Origin: Gremmenia infestans
Lineage: Eukaryota; Ascomycota; Leotiomycetes; Helotiales; Hamatocanthoscyphaceae
Direction of reading: 5' to 3'
Length of the DNA: 64,000 nucleotides
Assembly (NCBI GenBank): GCA_032629725.1
Contig: JAFEVB010000004.1
Span: forward strand, 1,116,001 to 1,180,000
Shown here: positions 1 through 12,276 of the stretch, piece by piece
How positions within the stretch are numbered: the first letter of the stretch is position 1
How the letters are laid out: each line of letters begins with the position of its first letter
Position numbers and translations under genes: made by a program
The notes under the pieces: generated by a model
The model's input: the letters and a program-made list of their open reading frames with translations, nothing else
Databases searched by the model: none
Told to the model about the DNA's origin: nothing

Positions 1-1206
1 CACGAATATAATCAGATAGTACGCGAATGCCCATAGCTCAAGTCCATGTATCAATGCGCCAAAGAATCCAGTATTACCACTCCGGTTCGAGAAAATCCGG
101 ACAGGGACCATGGGCTCCTTTGAAACTTTCCATTCAATAATGACAAATACACCGAGCCCGACAAATCCAACGATCAATTGAGCAAGAACTTTCGCGGAGT
201 CCCACGGATTAGATGTACCACCAGTGGTTAGACCGTAAAGCATCAGTGTTGTTGCCGCAGTGAACACTGCCATGCCAAGGAAATCGATTCGAGCAAACTT
301 GGAGCGGAGAGACGATATTTCTTGGTGTAAATGAAGCGCGTAGATGAGCCCTACGGTACCAATCACGCAGATTGGAATGTTGATCCAGAAGGCCCATCGC
401 CATGAGGAGTATTCTCCTATCGCTCCACCAATAGGGACCTAAAATCATCACCATGTTAGCTATAATCTCATCGACACTTAATAGATGCCACAAACCCCAA
501 TATTTGTACCCAGAGCCCACGCGAATGCTCCCATAGCCAAAAACTTCGGCCGTTCCCTCAAGGTCGTGATGTCGCTGATGATAACCGTGGTAAGCGTTAG
601 ACATCCTCCACCCCCCAGCCCTTGCACAACACACGCGGCGACCAGCCAGTTCATGTTTTGGGCACAGCCGCAGAGGGTGCTGCCGAAGAGGAACAAACAA
701 GTTGCAAAAATCATCACCCACTTCCGGCCGCTGTTCTGAGTCTCAGCAACGATTTCAACAAGAACATTATTATTCGACTTACAAGATATTCGAGATTGTA
801 CCGTAAATGGGCACTACGACCTAAAGATTTGGGTCAGACAATTTTCTGAACGGTCTCTTGAGACTCCAAAGAGGGATACAACTCACAGTCTGTGCTAAAA
901 GAATGTCCCAACCCAGAACGCTTTGAGACTTGTCCCTTTCAATGCAAAAGTGATAGCTGGTAGTGTTGAGGCAACGATGACTGAATCCATTGCCACAACC
1001 ACTGAAATTAGGCAGAGCATGAAGACAGTGACCTTTAACTTGAAGGGTCTCTTTGACTCAATTGAGACATTCTGGAGTTCAAGCCCAGGAATGTTCACAA
1101 CGGGGGATCCATCAGTGGCTGCGTTCTTTTCGCTTCCATCTATTACCCGGTTTGTAGCATCGAGGTTAGATTCAGGGATGACCATGGTTTGTATAACAGG
1201 AAACAT
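1..1206 (-). CDS. MFS efflux transporter (DHA2/14-TM type), N-terminal part, runs off window
   Basis: This is a proton-driven drug or metabolite exporter of the plasma membrane, inferred from family. The start is read at 1206, and exons 887-1206, 783-820, 496-730 and 1-438 join through GT-AG introns. A soluble N-terminus of about 50 residues precedes a first membrane helix with a conserved MDS motif (VVAMDSVIVASTLPAI), which is typical of the 14-helix family. The loop between helices 2 and 3 reads GTISNIFGRKW (motif A), and later come GLGGGG and WRWAFWINIP (around helix 5). The gene continues past base 1. One oddity is a run of four T in the coding strand at 897-900, where one base is missing: frame is lost after FWVGTF and resumes as LAQT. 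This is either a true frameshift or a sequence error. Family is certain; substrate unknown. Confidence 0.82.
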
Positions 1207-1731
1207 ACCAGATTGATCAATTTAAAGTGGATGCAAAAATCAAAAACCAATTCTCAAAACGTGTGATGAAAGCTCGGGTTTCGATTTCAATCAAGCGAAA
1301 TGTTAGAAAGGTGAAACTTTCTGACTATTGAAATGTTGGATAATAGACATTTATACTACTCTTAAAAAGCGTAAAAGTTCGAATAGAGAAATTCAGTTGT
1401 CCAGTGGTAGAATATGTTAGAATCCGATCGGATAGATCAGTAATCAGAGCTTGACAAGCGAAAGCGAAAAGGAAAGGAGATGTAGATGCTTGCGGCTCAA
1501 ATATTCGGACCCAACAGTAATCATCAAGCAACGATGCTTGTGTACACCTCAGAATTCGCAACTCAGGTGGGGAAATGATATACCGCGTTCAATAATCCAT
1601 AGATCTGACCATTTGTATTCCACAATAGAGAGATAGAGCACGTCAGATACAAGTGCCTCGTGCCGTGATAAACTGTATTCTTTGACCTCTTGGAATAGAA
1701 GATTCAAATTTTTTGCAGGCTTTTAGAATGG
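1207..1731. other. Intergenic, no gene seen
   Basis: This AT-rich spacer lies between the 5' end of the transporter and the 3' end of the GH128-like gene. Only short, compositionally random ORFs are present. It probably holds the transporter promoter, but no clear TATA box or dyad stands out. Confidence 0.5.
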
Positions 1732-2537
1732 TCATAGTTCTGACATTGGCTGTTCATTCATAAGTTTAACCATCAACAACCTCAAAGTTCCATCAGAATT
1801 CATCAGTTGCGCCTCGGGGCTAACAAAATCATCTGCAATCTTTGCCATGCAGCCAAAGAAAGCGTATTCGAAAATCCAAGGACACTGGTCCATCCAATTT
1901 GCCACTTGAGCAGTAAATGCAAAAACTTCTTTCTTGTCTCTTGAGATGGCAGCTATTTCAGAAACAACAACTTGGTACTCTGGATACTTTTGGTGCCTAT
2001 TCATTTATATTAATATTTGAGAGTTGTAGGGATATGGCGATCTTACATCCTCTCCAGGTACTGAATTGCTGCAGCACCATCTGGACCATAATAGTGCAGG
2101 CCGAGAAAATCAGGTGGCTCCCCTTGTTCTTGGACTCTTCGCATAAACTCATCCAGCCATGCTTCTCCAGCAGGATCACTTGCACAACCCGGACCAACAA
2201 CCTTCTTCCCTTTAGTGCTTCTCAAGGGCACCATCTTTTCCTCCCACATTTCCGCAGCCAACTTTGCTGAGATTCCGGCACGTTCTGGCTCGTTGAAGAA
2301 GTGGATAATGGCATGGTCATTATTCGCTATCATAGACCATTCATTGCTATCCGTGAGCTGTTCCATTCCACGGACAGTAGGTCGAAAGGGGAGTCGATCT
2401 TTAAGTTCAGGAGGCGCCCAGGCATTCCAATTGGCAACTGAACATATTTGTCCTTTGAAATTGACATTCTCAATAGAAGCTGGAATATTAGCAGTATTCG
2501 TCCAGTCCCAGAGCAGACATCGTTTCCTAATTAACAT
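1732..2537 (-). CDS. GH128-like glycoside hydrolase (endo-beta-1,3-glucanase family)
   Basis: The gene has two exons (2047-2537 and 1732-1996) joined across a 50-nt GT-AG intron, giving 251 residues. The fold is a glycosyl-hydrolase catalytic-core TIM barrel of the Asl1/GH128 type: KRCLLWDWTNT at the start, FFNEPE carrying the presumed acid/base Glu, HYYG in mid-barrel, and VVSEIA carrying the presumed nucleophile Glu near the C-terminus. Known members cut beta-1,3-glucan in fungal or plant walls. There is no signal peptide in front of the barrel and no upstream in-frame Met. The enzyme is therefore either cytosolic or lacks an unrecognised 5' exon. Family assignment is good; substrate is by analogy. 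Confidence 0.75.
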
Positions 2538-2875
2538 TGTAATTTGTGACGCGTGGGACGTGTTTACTAGTCCTAGTCTGACGGAGATATACGAGTTAGT
2601 AGGGGAAGAGGTCGCACAGGAACGTAAATAAAGTTTGGGATAAGATACTTGTACTGAACGGCACTATAATGTATTCATTGGATACTGTAAACATTTGATC
2701 CTGAGTTGGTGTTGGGTTGGGCGAGGCCTTCGATCAGCGACTGGAACCTCTGATGCACAGGTTCTGGTGGTTTACATGTGAAGCAAGATTTGAGTGACGT
2801 CTGGTCACTGTACGTTCGGAGGGCCGGCGCGTTTCTCGGTTGTCAACACCTCCTCTCCAAGACTGATCCTTCGAG
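2538..2875. other. Divergent promoter region
   Basis: About 340 bases separate the start codons of the GH128-like gene and the Cys-rich gene, which are transcribed away from each other. It must hold both promoters. I see no convincing TATA box or repeat. Confidence 0.4.
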
Positions 2876-4132
2876 ATGCCTCCGAAAAACGAGAAAAACG
2901 AATATAACACTCTCCCCGATGGCCTCTCTCGCTTTACCGCAGATCAGTTTAACCTGGGAGCGCCTAACCCAGGTGCGCAGAATGTCTCCATCGCGTACGA
3001 CGTATCCTCTTCCGGTGGTGGGCGCAAACCGGGAATAGATTCTCTCAGTGGCCTACGCGCTCTCCCCGAGCTGAGACCGGTACCATGGGTCAATGGGAAG
3101 GAACTGCCTCCTGATAAGTCGACGGACAGCCCGCGGACTCAAACAAGGGGGGCATTTCTTCTCTCAACGCGGGGCAATGTCAACAATCCGCCATGCAGTC
3201 ACTGTGCGACTGGATCCGGACGTTTCTCGATATGCGTATCTCTAGAAGACTTCTTTCACGGTGCATGTTCCACCTGTCAGATGGCTACACGAGGAAATTT
3301 ATGTAGTCTAAGAACCGGGAAAGATGGTGGTATGGTTGTAAAACTCGGTTTGCATTGATCTCTTCTAACAAGGAGTACAGAAAGCCCATCTCTCAGCAAG
3401 TCCATAGAGCTTGAACAATCACGGACGCCTACCCTGGGCGGCTATAACCAACCCGAAAGCTCTTTGAAGCGGAAAAGGTCGACTCCTCCCCCAGCCGTGG
3501 TTCACAACGCCCAGCTACAATCGCGAAATTACTCCAATTATATACAGCCCGGTCAAGGCTCGCCATCTGGTTTTACGCCATCGAATATACCTACATCCAA
3601 TCGCCTGGTAGGGGCCCAAGCTGCTCCGTCGAATTATACGTATCAGGTAGACAAGTCTGCGTACCAGGTAGACAAATCTGCCAATTGGCCGGAGCGGGTG
3701 ACACCTTCCTTTCAGACGCAAAGCAACCTTGGGCGAGCGACTCTGACAAACCAAACGCAAAACAACTTTGGCGGACAATATAGCGCTCCGACGAACTCCT
3801 ACAATGGAAGACTAGGAACAGCGACCCAAGACAGGGAGGCAACGAATTCGATGTCTCCCAGCACACAGCTCTTGCAACAAGCGCCGCAAGAGAGGGCACC
3901 CCTCCATGTGGATCCTATACCTCCTCAAAATTTCCAACCAACCTCAAATTCGTTTCCGCCTCTCATCGATACTCTTCCGCGGCATAAGCAGAAGAGGATA
4001 TTTGGGGTCATTGGTGGGATTCAAAGTGGAATCAGGACTGTTCGGCAGCAGGCAGACAATTTGCAACGGCAATTGGATCTTTTACAAGCCGAGATGGGAA
4101 TTGATGCCGAGGATGACAATGGGGACGGATAA
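2876..4132 (+). CDS. Cys-rich DUF3716-like protein with coiled-coil tail
   Basis: Two exons (2876-3329, 3381-4132) are joined by a 51-nt intron, giving 401 residues. Residues about 105-145 hold six cysteines (C107, C110, C120, C131, C134, C143) in a CxxC...C...GACSTC...C pattern. This matches fungal DUF3716, a small presumed zinc-binding module found in many Pezizomycotina proteins of unknown role. The middle (about 155-340) is low-complexity, rich in Gln, Asn, Ser and Pro, with a duplicated short YQVDKSA segment. The last 50 residues form a basic-then-acidic helix with leucine heptads that could be a coiled coil. No enzyme motif is visible. The function is unknown; nuclear or regulatory roles are only a guess. 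Confidence 0.72.
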
Positions 4133-7028
4133 TGAGGTGCAGACAAATATTTCTATCAAATCTCTACATCTAATGACAATTGTGTGTAAAATAAGTCGAA
4201 ATGTCGACGGTAATATTTGGAGGGAGCGAAAATGAAGAGTGAGCGCCAGAGGGCGGCTACAATTCAAAGGGTACTTTCCTACCATATACAATATTAATTA
4301 TCGGAGCTTACTATCTTCTGCTTCTCAACCAGATCAGCTGAACATTATCAGGCTCCTCTTTTGGAACACTCATCGGTTCAGCATGCTGCAATCTACTCCA
4401 TTCCGGGCGCCAATCCCGAATAAAGGCACTTTTTCTCCATCATTCCATCTAGTCATTACTCTTTAATTTCACACTCGACAGCAGGATTTTTTTTTACAGA
4501 TCCTGCCGCATTTCCCAGGATCGACAACAGCTGCCGACTTGACCTCTCATCCCATCCCCCATCCCATTCATATCCAGGCTGGTAAATTCAGGACTTAAAC
4601 CATCCTCAGGCGAGTTAGGATGAGGTTCTACCCCTGCCATGCTACTTTCTGTAATTTATGAATGTTCTGATGGCTGAAAAACTCCATACCTCTTCTTGCA
4701 AGCGCACAAGCGGGAAATTTCACGCCCTTGAAGGGTCTATGCAAAATATCAGCAAAGGGCCATCGATGGAGTCCAGGTTCTGAGTACCGGCCTCCATGAC
4801 TTAAGTCATCCCCTTCGAGGATTTATCATGTTGACTGTACTCAGCAAAATTACCATCATGTTCTCCACAATATTAATCCTCTCGCGGCCGTCTCCCTATA
4901 TCATGCTCAGCGCTCCGATAGCCACGATGGCGCGACGAACAAATGTGCATTTTTCACTAGCTTGGGCATCAGCAAGGTCCAGTTCAAAGCAGAACGCTTT
5001 TTCAGCTAGTACGAAACTCGAATGGATCAGCTAGCTGTCTGGCATTTTAATCGCAAAAACTACGCTAGCATCGAAGCTCTTGTTCTCTTGCCCTGACTGG
5101 AAAAGAAGACGGTGCTTATTTAAGGGATTGCAATTACTAGCAAAGGCCGAAAGAAGCCATCATCCGGCTGACTCGACGAATTACTCGCGTGGTAGTAAGT
5201 AAGAAGCTTGAAAGGACGGGATATAATGTTTACTTCCACGTCAACCGGTGGTTCTTAATCATTGGCCATCCAATCCCGCACATTTTATATTGCCGCTTCT
5301 TGCGCCTGATTTGATATGGCGGATGATCAATGCAGTCAGCTCCTCGTTGTTGCTAAGATGCATCCCGGATTCCCGGGGGTGTGAAAAGGCGGCACAATAA
5401 TAAGGTCGGCCGCTCGCAAATTGACCTGCCATTTGGCTCAGATGTCTTCACTTGTATTTTGGTAAGAAGTAAGGTAAGGTAGAAGGAAGGCTCTATGCAT
5501 ACGTTTTCAGTTGAAAGCTTCTATCATATGGCATTAATGCGGAAATATCTCGTTAAGCAAAATTCGTTGATTCAAGGATGATAATACCAGCCAGCAGGCT
5601 TCAGATCTCTAATCAAAGATTCAGAAAGTCGTCTTTTTGAATAATTATGTCTCATTCGTCAGTCATACCCGACGTTTACGAAAATAGCCGCTAACTAAGT
5701 ATAGTATGGTCCAAGAGTGGAAGTGGCACAGTGTTTCGGCTCGCGCCTACTCCGCGTGTATTTTGGGCTCCCAGCTCCCAGGCCAGGACCAGGTCCCCTC
5801 ATCTTGCAGACCACCAGGACTTGCACCCAGAAAAAGCAAACATAAGCTTTCACTCCACCCGGCGCCCGCATCTAACGTCAGCATGGTCTCGGTATTTTGT
5901 GGTACCGACAAGCTTTTCGGTATCGACCCAGATTCTAGGCCTCTCTCACTTCTTCCCCACGAGTCTGCGCATTTCTTCACTGCACAAGAAATTGGTCCTT
6001 GTGATCGTACGAGGCACATGATATGGATGTCCACACGAACCAACGAATATGAGGTCGATGCTCTGATTTATTTTTCTCTCCCTATCTCTCTTCTTCTTCT
6101 CATACATAAGACTTTCGACTGCGTCGTTGGGCACGGAACAAACGTCACTTTCAATGGATACTCCATAGCTCAAAAAGCCTGCATCGGGCTTGACTACTAG
6201 GTCAGCGTTATTTTTTACGTTAATATTAATGGCCCTTCAAACCTACGCATCCTTGGAAGATTGCATACGTACAAGGTGGGGTATCAGCAAGAAATGCGGA
6301 GTACAGCAAGGAGGAGGGTTCTTTGAATCTCTTCGCGATTCGCGTGATCAAGTACAAAATCTTTTTGTTATTTGTATATTATACATCAAGGTGCAATTAA
6401 GTTTCAGATAGGGAATAGTCTTCTAAGCATAGAGTCTATCAAGTCACAAGTGCTGTCAAATATTGGGAAGCATCACCTAAACCTCGGGTAGTAGGACTTC
6501 ATTGGCTAACATATCAGCAAACGCGGGCCGATCTGAGCCGGATTTTGGTATGCTACTAGTGCTGATTTTAACTAATGCCCTTTCCACCTAGGTAGGTATT
6601 TCTATATTTCTATTCTTGGCGCTTCCCCAGAATAGCCAAGACCAGTGGCAGTGCCGCGCCTCCCGCGTCAGTAACCGCTAGGAGCATTTCTCATCTGAAC
6701 AGAGATTCGTCAAAGCCACATTAGTTAAGCAGCAATCAAAGATTCAGCATCAGCGTTGGCATCAGCACTGCCAGCCTTACCTACGGCTCTCGGATGGGAT
6801 GCTCAAGCCAGTCAGCCCCGGGCCCATACGGCTGGGAGTCGATGTTTCCAGAGTTGGAAACATGTATAAAGACGGCTGTGAAGCCACTGATCATGTTTCT
6901 TTCGCTCCTCATCCTAAGAGCATCTTCTTCTCCGAACAGCAACTTCTTTCCATCTTTTTTCTTTTCCTTTCCTATTTCCTATCTTCTATTTCCTTCCCAA
7001 AATCTAAAATCAACAAAAAAATATCAAA
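4133..7028. other. Gene-poor stretch upstream of the Rds1-like gene
   Basis: About 2.9 kb without a supportable gene. ORFs of 60-165 codons occur (the longest at 5706-6200) but have no recognisable domain, no splice-supported extension and random composition. A T-rich run lies near 4488-4495. The last 150 bases form a pyrimidine-rich leader typical of strongly expressed fungal genes. No transposon remnant was recognised. Confidence 0.5.
6845..6870 (+). promoter_or_regulatory. Core promoter of the Rds1-like gene: dyad plus TATA box
   Basis: A perfect 6-bp dyad (TTTCCA, 4-nt spacer, TGGAAA) at 6845-6860 sits just 5' of a TATAAA at 6865-6870. This is about 160 bases before the start codon and is followed by a long CT-rich leader (about 6893-6990). 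The layout suggests a strong, regulated promoter. The binding factor is unknown. Confidence 0.45.
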
Positions 7029-8362
7029 ATGCGTTCTGTCTCTGCAGCAGCTTTGATTTTCTCTTGCGTTGCTTCAATAGCTTCTGCCGCTCCCACCGGC
7101 GCTTTCACTTTCGATAATGACCCATTGCACAATGGCTTCCCAAAACCAAGTCCGGATCAAATCATCAAGATCGAACAAGCAGCCCACGGAAGTCTTCCTG
7201 TTGCCGCTGCTGCAGCCAAGAATGCTACTTCGAAAGCTCCTAGCGCCGATACAGTAAGTTTGATTCTGCCCATGATGTCCGCGTCTTTTTGAGAGCCGAG
7301 CTTTGGAGTAATATCTTGGCTTGGCTCTTCAGACACTGAAAAATAGATAAAATGCATACTAATTACTTCATAGTTGACCTCCTTGCGTTTCATTGCCTTC
7401 AACGAGCTCTTCGAAGTTGCATTCTTTACCTCCCTCATCAACAACATCACCGCAGGTGTGGATGGCTTCAAGATGAACAATGGGACAGCACAAAAGTACC
7501 TTCTGGATGACTTGACTGCCATTCAGGCTCAAGAGGAACTTCACGCACTGAACGCCAATAACGGGCTCAAAGCAAACAAACAGAACCCTATCGAGCCTTG
7601 CCAATATGTCTTCCCAACAACCCACTTAAATGATGCCATTGCGCTTGCGTCCAAGTTCACAGACATCGTTCTTGCTACCCTGCCAGACATTCAGACGGGA
7701 TTCGCAACCAACGGTGATAATGGTCTTATTAGAGGTGTTGGTGCAGGTAAGAAATATCACTTCTTCCTATCCGTCACTTGAGACTAATCTTCTCTCTAGT
7801 TATTGGCCAAGAGGGTGAACAAAATGGATTCTACCGCCAATTCGGCAAGAAGAACAAGAAGATCCCCAGCGCCCTCCCTTTCTTGACTGCCGGTACTCGA
7901 AATTTCGCCTTCTCTGCCCTGAACCAGAACTTCGTCGTCCCAGGCTCTTGCCCCAACATCCAAGACATCACTAATGACAAGAACATTGCAATCTTCGACG
8001 CACTTGCCGTGGAGACCGACGGTGGCAACCTTAAGCCCCAGACTCAGAACGTCAAATTCAGCTTCGTGGCAAGCGAGATCAAACCTGAGTGGAAGGGTAC
8101 AAACAGTGACTGGACTGGTCTTTCTCTCGTCTACATCAACCAACAGAACGCCCCAGTATCCGAGAAGCTCATGAACGTCGTGCCTACTGTAGGATCAAAC
8201 GGCATTACAATCTCGTTCGAGGCCAGCTTCCCCTTCGATGGCGTTGCTTTCGGTAATGGCCTGACGCTCGCAGCTGTGGTTCCCTCCAACAGTGACATCT
8301 CTAGCGTGACTACCGTTTCGGCGGCTACTCTCGCAGGCCCTGGCTTGATCGAGGTGAACTAG
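7029..8362 (+). CDS. Secreted Rds1-like ferritin-domain protein
   Basis: Three exons (7029-7253, 7374-7746, 7800-8362) give 386 residues. The first 20 or so residues are a clean signal peptide ending ASA/APTG. The first intron has a TACTAAT branch site. The middle contains a ferritin-like helical pair (FNELFEVAFF and AQEELHAL, with Glu/His that could bind metal), as in the stress-responsive Rds1 proteins of fission yeast and many filamentous fungi. The C-terminal 180 residues form a beta-rich region. The role in the family is poorly defined: proteins are secreted or wall-associated and are induced by starvation, stress or during infection. The TATA/dyad promoter and pyrimidine-rich leader suggest high inducible expression. 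Confidence 0.85.
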
Positions 8363-8928
8363 ATGGTTTCGAAAGACATAATGATTGCATAGAAGATCTA
8401 GACTTGCGGACTTAGAGCTGGCTTTGCTTTTGGGTTATCGTTTGACACGGGCATTGTTCTGGGAGTTGCATTGTTCTTGGTTGGATTTTGATTACATTTT
8501 AGTACATATATATACAAATAAATCCCCGGCTGCAAAGCCGGTATTGCATGCGAACTATGCTCCTAATTATTCCAGAAGTGTGAATATCAAAGCCGGCTAC
8601 CAAATTACCCCTGAACGACTTTGAGAGCAAAGCAACCTGCCTCTAATCTCTTCTGCTACCATTTAAGACATGAAGTCAGTAGATTCGATCTTCTAAAATA
8701 TTCTTACGGTAGCATGCCCGAAACCCACGAGACCTTAACCGTAGAAAAACCAATATAATCCCTTGTGCTTGGCAACAAATATTCCCCGCCGCCGAAGACC
8801 TCGGTTCCGGAAAACATCCAAGTCCTTCCATCCATCACATCACCCAACACCTACCTCACTGTGAACCAAGCCCGTGATGATATACTTTCTATACACTCTG
8901 AATTGGATAACCTAAAATCTGTACCAAT
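8363..8928. other. Intergenic, 3' UTR and promoter
   Basis: Holds the 3' end of the Rds1-like gene and the promoter of the racemase gene. A small GC hairpin (CCGGCT, 4-nt loop, AGCCGG) lies near 8525-8540. No gene is seen. Confidence 0.4.
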
Positions 8929-10185
8929 ATGCCATCTCCACCCACACTAAGCGGCCTCCGCGTCCTCGAATTCGCGGGCCTAGCCCCAGGCACGTTTTAC
9001 CCCTCCTTTTAACAAAGCTTCAACTGACACTTCTCCTACCCAGGACCCTTCGCCGGCCTTCTCCTCGCTGACAATGGGGCCTCAGTCCTGCGCGTCGACC
9101 GCAGCACAACGTCCCCCAACCCAGCACCAACCTCTGACCTCCTCACGCGGCATAAATCCTCTATAGCCGTGGACCTGAAATCGCCCTCGGGCATCGCGTT
9201 CATCAAGGCCCTGCTGCCCACCACAGACATTGTAATTGATCCATTCCGGCCCGGCGTGCTGGAGAAGCTGGGGTTGGGACCTGATGTCTTGCTGGGCATT
9301 AATCCGAGGATTATTCTTGGGCGTATGACGGGGTTTAGGAGAGATGGAAAGTATAAAGATATGGCGGGGCATGATATCAATTACCTGGCTGTATCTGGGG
9401 CCCTTTCTCTGCTTGGGCGCAGACACGAGAAGCCCATGCCTCCTGCCAATATATTGGGAGATTTTGCGGGGGGTGGAGCGACGCTGTTCCAGGGTATATT
9501 GTTGGCGTTGCTTGAGAGGGGGAAGAGTGGAAAAGGGCAGGTTGTGGAGGCGAATATGGTGGATGGGAGTTCGTATCTTGTGACATTTCCCCGTATGTTG
9601 ATGGGGACACCGACATGGAATCGGCCCAGGGGAGAGAATTTGTTGGATGGAGGGAGTCCGTTCTATGATACTTACGAGACAAAAGATGGGAAGTATATGG
9701 CTGTTGGGGCTTTAGAACCTCAATTCTTCAAAGCGTTGATTCGAGGATTGAGGCTTGAGGGCAAGGGGATTGAGAAGAGTAGGGACGATAGAAATACCTG
9801 GCCTGCATTGAAAGAGACGTTTACAAGGATTTTCAAGAGCAGGACACGAGCCGAGTGGGAGAAGGTGTTTGATGGCACGGATGCGTGTTGTACCCCTATT
9901 CTCGATTACCACGAGCTGCGGAAAGATCCTAGTAAGGAGGGAGACCAAAGACCAGCTGTCACGCTCCGAGGATCACCAAGTCTTGCGCTCTCGCCCGGTT
10001 CAGCATCGCGAGACCCGTCTACCGGCCAAGGAGCGGGGATCAAGGGGGGAAGCTATACAGGAACAACTTTGTCCCCCGGCCAAGGAGGAGAGGATACATT
10101 GAAAGAATGGCTAGGCTGGAAACATGGAAAGGATTTCGAGGTAGAGAATGGAGGTTTGGTGAAGATACCGTCTTCGAAATTATGA
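8929..10185 (+). CDS. Peroxisomal CoA-transferase family III / alpha-methylacyl-CoA racemase
   Basis: Two exons (8929-8989, 9044-10185) give 400 residues. The start is typical of the CaiB/BaiF family: GLRVLEFAGLAPGPFAG, then LLLADNGASVLRVDR. GHDINYLAVSG and NILGDFAGGG supply the His and Asp expected for the racemase active site. The enzyme should invert the 2-methyl centre of branched acyl-CoA esters before beta-oxidation; a formyl- or succinyl-CoA transferase cannot be excluded. The protein ends in SKL, a classic peroxisomal import signal. The residues just before it are Gly/Ser/Pro-rich. The intron joining the first two exons works in frame only with a GC donor (CAG/GCACGT), so a GC-AG intron is inferred. 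Confidence 0.85.
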
Positions 10186-12276
10186 TCGAGATCTCTACTA
10201 TTTATTCGGATCCATGCCGTTGTCCCCTTTTCCATATCCATACCTTTTTCCTTTTCCTTGCAAACAAAACAGTCGAGCAAGCAGCCATCCCATCTATAGA
10301 CGCCCAAAGCTATACAGTCTCCCAGACAACGACAGTGGAGAAGTACCCAGTCCTTGCACGCTCCTTATTATAACCCATTTCCATTTTCATTTCCACTTCG
10401 CCTTCTCAGTCCACTTCAATCTGCAGCGCCGTTTTCCTTCCTGTTTTCTTCGGGTCTTTCTTGCATTGTGCGTTGTGGCTCTAAATCCAAAGGCTTCTAG
10501 ACGTCTCGTTAGTTTTTTGTGGACATTTTCCAGCATGCGAGTCTCAAAAACTTACGTTTCAGACCGCCACTCTCTCACCATTAAATGTAACGCTTCTTGA
10601 AGGACTCGGGGGCGGTGGCCGAGGAGGTGAAGGGGGATCTCCTCGCGACATGTTTCTCGGCGGGCTGGTTTGGATAGAAAAGTCTGCTCTTGCTGATTTT
10701 CGTGGGGCGATGTCGTTGCTTCGAGTGTTGCCTACGGACAGAAGACTCTCTCTTGACACAGCCATCTTATCTTCCTCGTTTCCTCCTTCCTCGTATCTCT
10801 CTCTCAAGGAAATGACGAAAGCTGTTTCCTGAGACCGTATTCCGTCCAAGCGCTCGGCTATGCGTACTTGGGAACGAAAAAGCAATGGGGCAAGCCACTC
10901 GGAGAATAAGGGTGCAATGGGAAGGCAGCAAAGTGGTGGTGTAACTGTCACAGGCTTTTCTTCTCTAGAAGCTGTCGTGAGTTGATGAGAAGTGAGGGAT
11001 GATGAACTTTAACGTCTTTTCTTTTCCAGAAGCTGTCTTGAGTTGATGAGAAGTGAGGGATCATGAACCTTAACGTCTTTTCTTTTCTACCTCCCCCATC
11101 TACTCACCGCCATTATATACACAATCGGGGAACAGCAACGCAAATGCAATGTCTCTCTCCATGCGAGTATGATTCGGCAACGCGACTCCACACCACTGGT
11201 TCGTGCTTTGCATTCCAGATTGCATCGCCATCGTCTTGCCATCGCCATGCAATGCTAGAACCCAGAAAAAGTCCGTCGCACTGTCTGGCTGTGGTGGTAA
11301 GGTGGGTGGTGCGAACAGCGGAGAACGAACGGACAGACAGACAGCTTGCTTGATAGTGGCCACTTGGCATCGGGGCAAACGCCTCATTCCGGCCTCGACG
11401 ACTTCACTTCCCCTCATCACCGTTGCCGTGTGTGTCCCAACATCCCACAAGAAAAGGCCAGCCAGCATGCAAAGAAAACCACGAAGAAAAGGAAGAAGAA
11501 AAAGCTACGCGCGGGAATGCACAGCGGCGGGTAGCGCAAACACAAGGTTGGCCTGGCAGCGCGTCAAGTCCTGCCACAAGCGCACTGTGTACCCGGGGAC
11601 AGACAGGAAATCCGGGCACCCGGTTCGCAACTGACAGGGTAGTGACAGCGTGGCACTTTCTTTCTAGAAAAGCGGTGGGTGACTTCTGGGGCGGCGAATC
11701 AGCGCGGGCGGCCGTCCGGAGAAATCTAGATCGACGTGTTACGAGATGAGATTTAGAAAAGTCGTTAGATCCGGGTACGGGGCTCCCATCGCTGTGCTGG
11801 CCGTTGCACTGAGCCTTGATGATACCACACCTTGGCGCATCTTGTACCTTTGTCAAATCAAAGCCCCGGCTTGGCGGCGAGTGGCAGTGTGGGGAAAAGG
11901 CAAGTATTGGCTTGGATTAGGGGGAGGGAGTATGAACGGGTAATCTCTTGCACTATCTAATATGTCTGATTTGAAGGCAGTAGAGAAACGGGAAATGAAT
12001 AGAACCATACAACTCTCGCTATCGGAGCCAATTCGCCTTATTTCCCCCTCCAGGATACACGCCCCCAATCCCCGTACGCTCATCACCTTCACCGTCCATC
12101 ATGTATTCCACGTCATTAACAAGCGGCCAGAAGAGGTATCGTATCAAAAAATGCTGGATAAGTGTCTAGGGTGACAGCATTAATATGCTGTGCAGTCAAA
12201 TCCTTCCGAGGTGCGTCATCCGAGTTTCCTCACTGGTCTTCAATGCCGTTCTCATCCCTCCAATTCGAATCGCCCC
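10186..12276. other. Gene-poor stretch between racemase and vps1
   Basis: About 2.1 kb. It includes a 61-bp tandem duplication and several overlapping ORFs of 60-150 codons on both strands that lack domains. One of these (10559-10951, minus) is basic and proline-rich and cannot be supported as a gene. Genes on both sides end or begin far from here, so a non-coding or small unrecognised transcript is possible. Confidence 0.45.
10955..11076. repeat. Two-copy 61-bp tandem duplication
   Basis: Two adjacent units (10955-11015 and 11016-11076) agree over most of 61 bases. They differ at a handful of positions and are followed by the first ten bases of a third copy. Each unit contains AAGCTGTC, TTGATGAGAAGTGAGGGAT and TTAACGTC. 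Purpose unknown. Confidence 0.85.

Noticed and set aside
5706..6200. 164-codon plus-strand ORF
   Set aside because: No recognisable domain, low-information composition, no splice context and overlapping ORFs on the other strand of similar quality.
10559..10951. 130-codon minus-strand ORF, proline- and arginine-rich
   Set aside because: No domain and no plausible start context; simple composition can explain the open frame.
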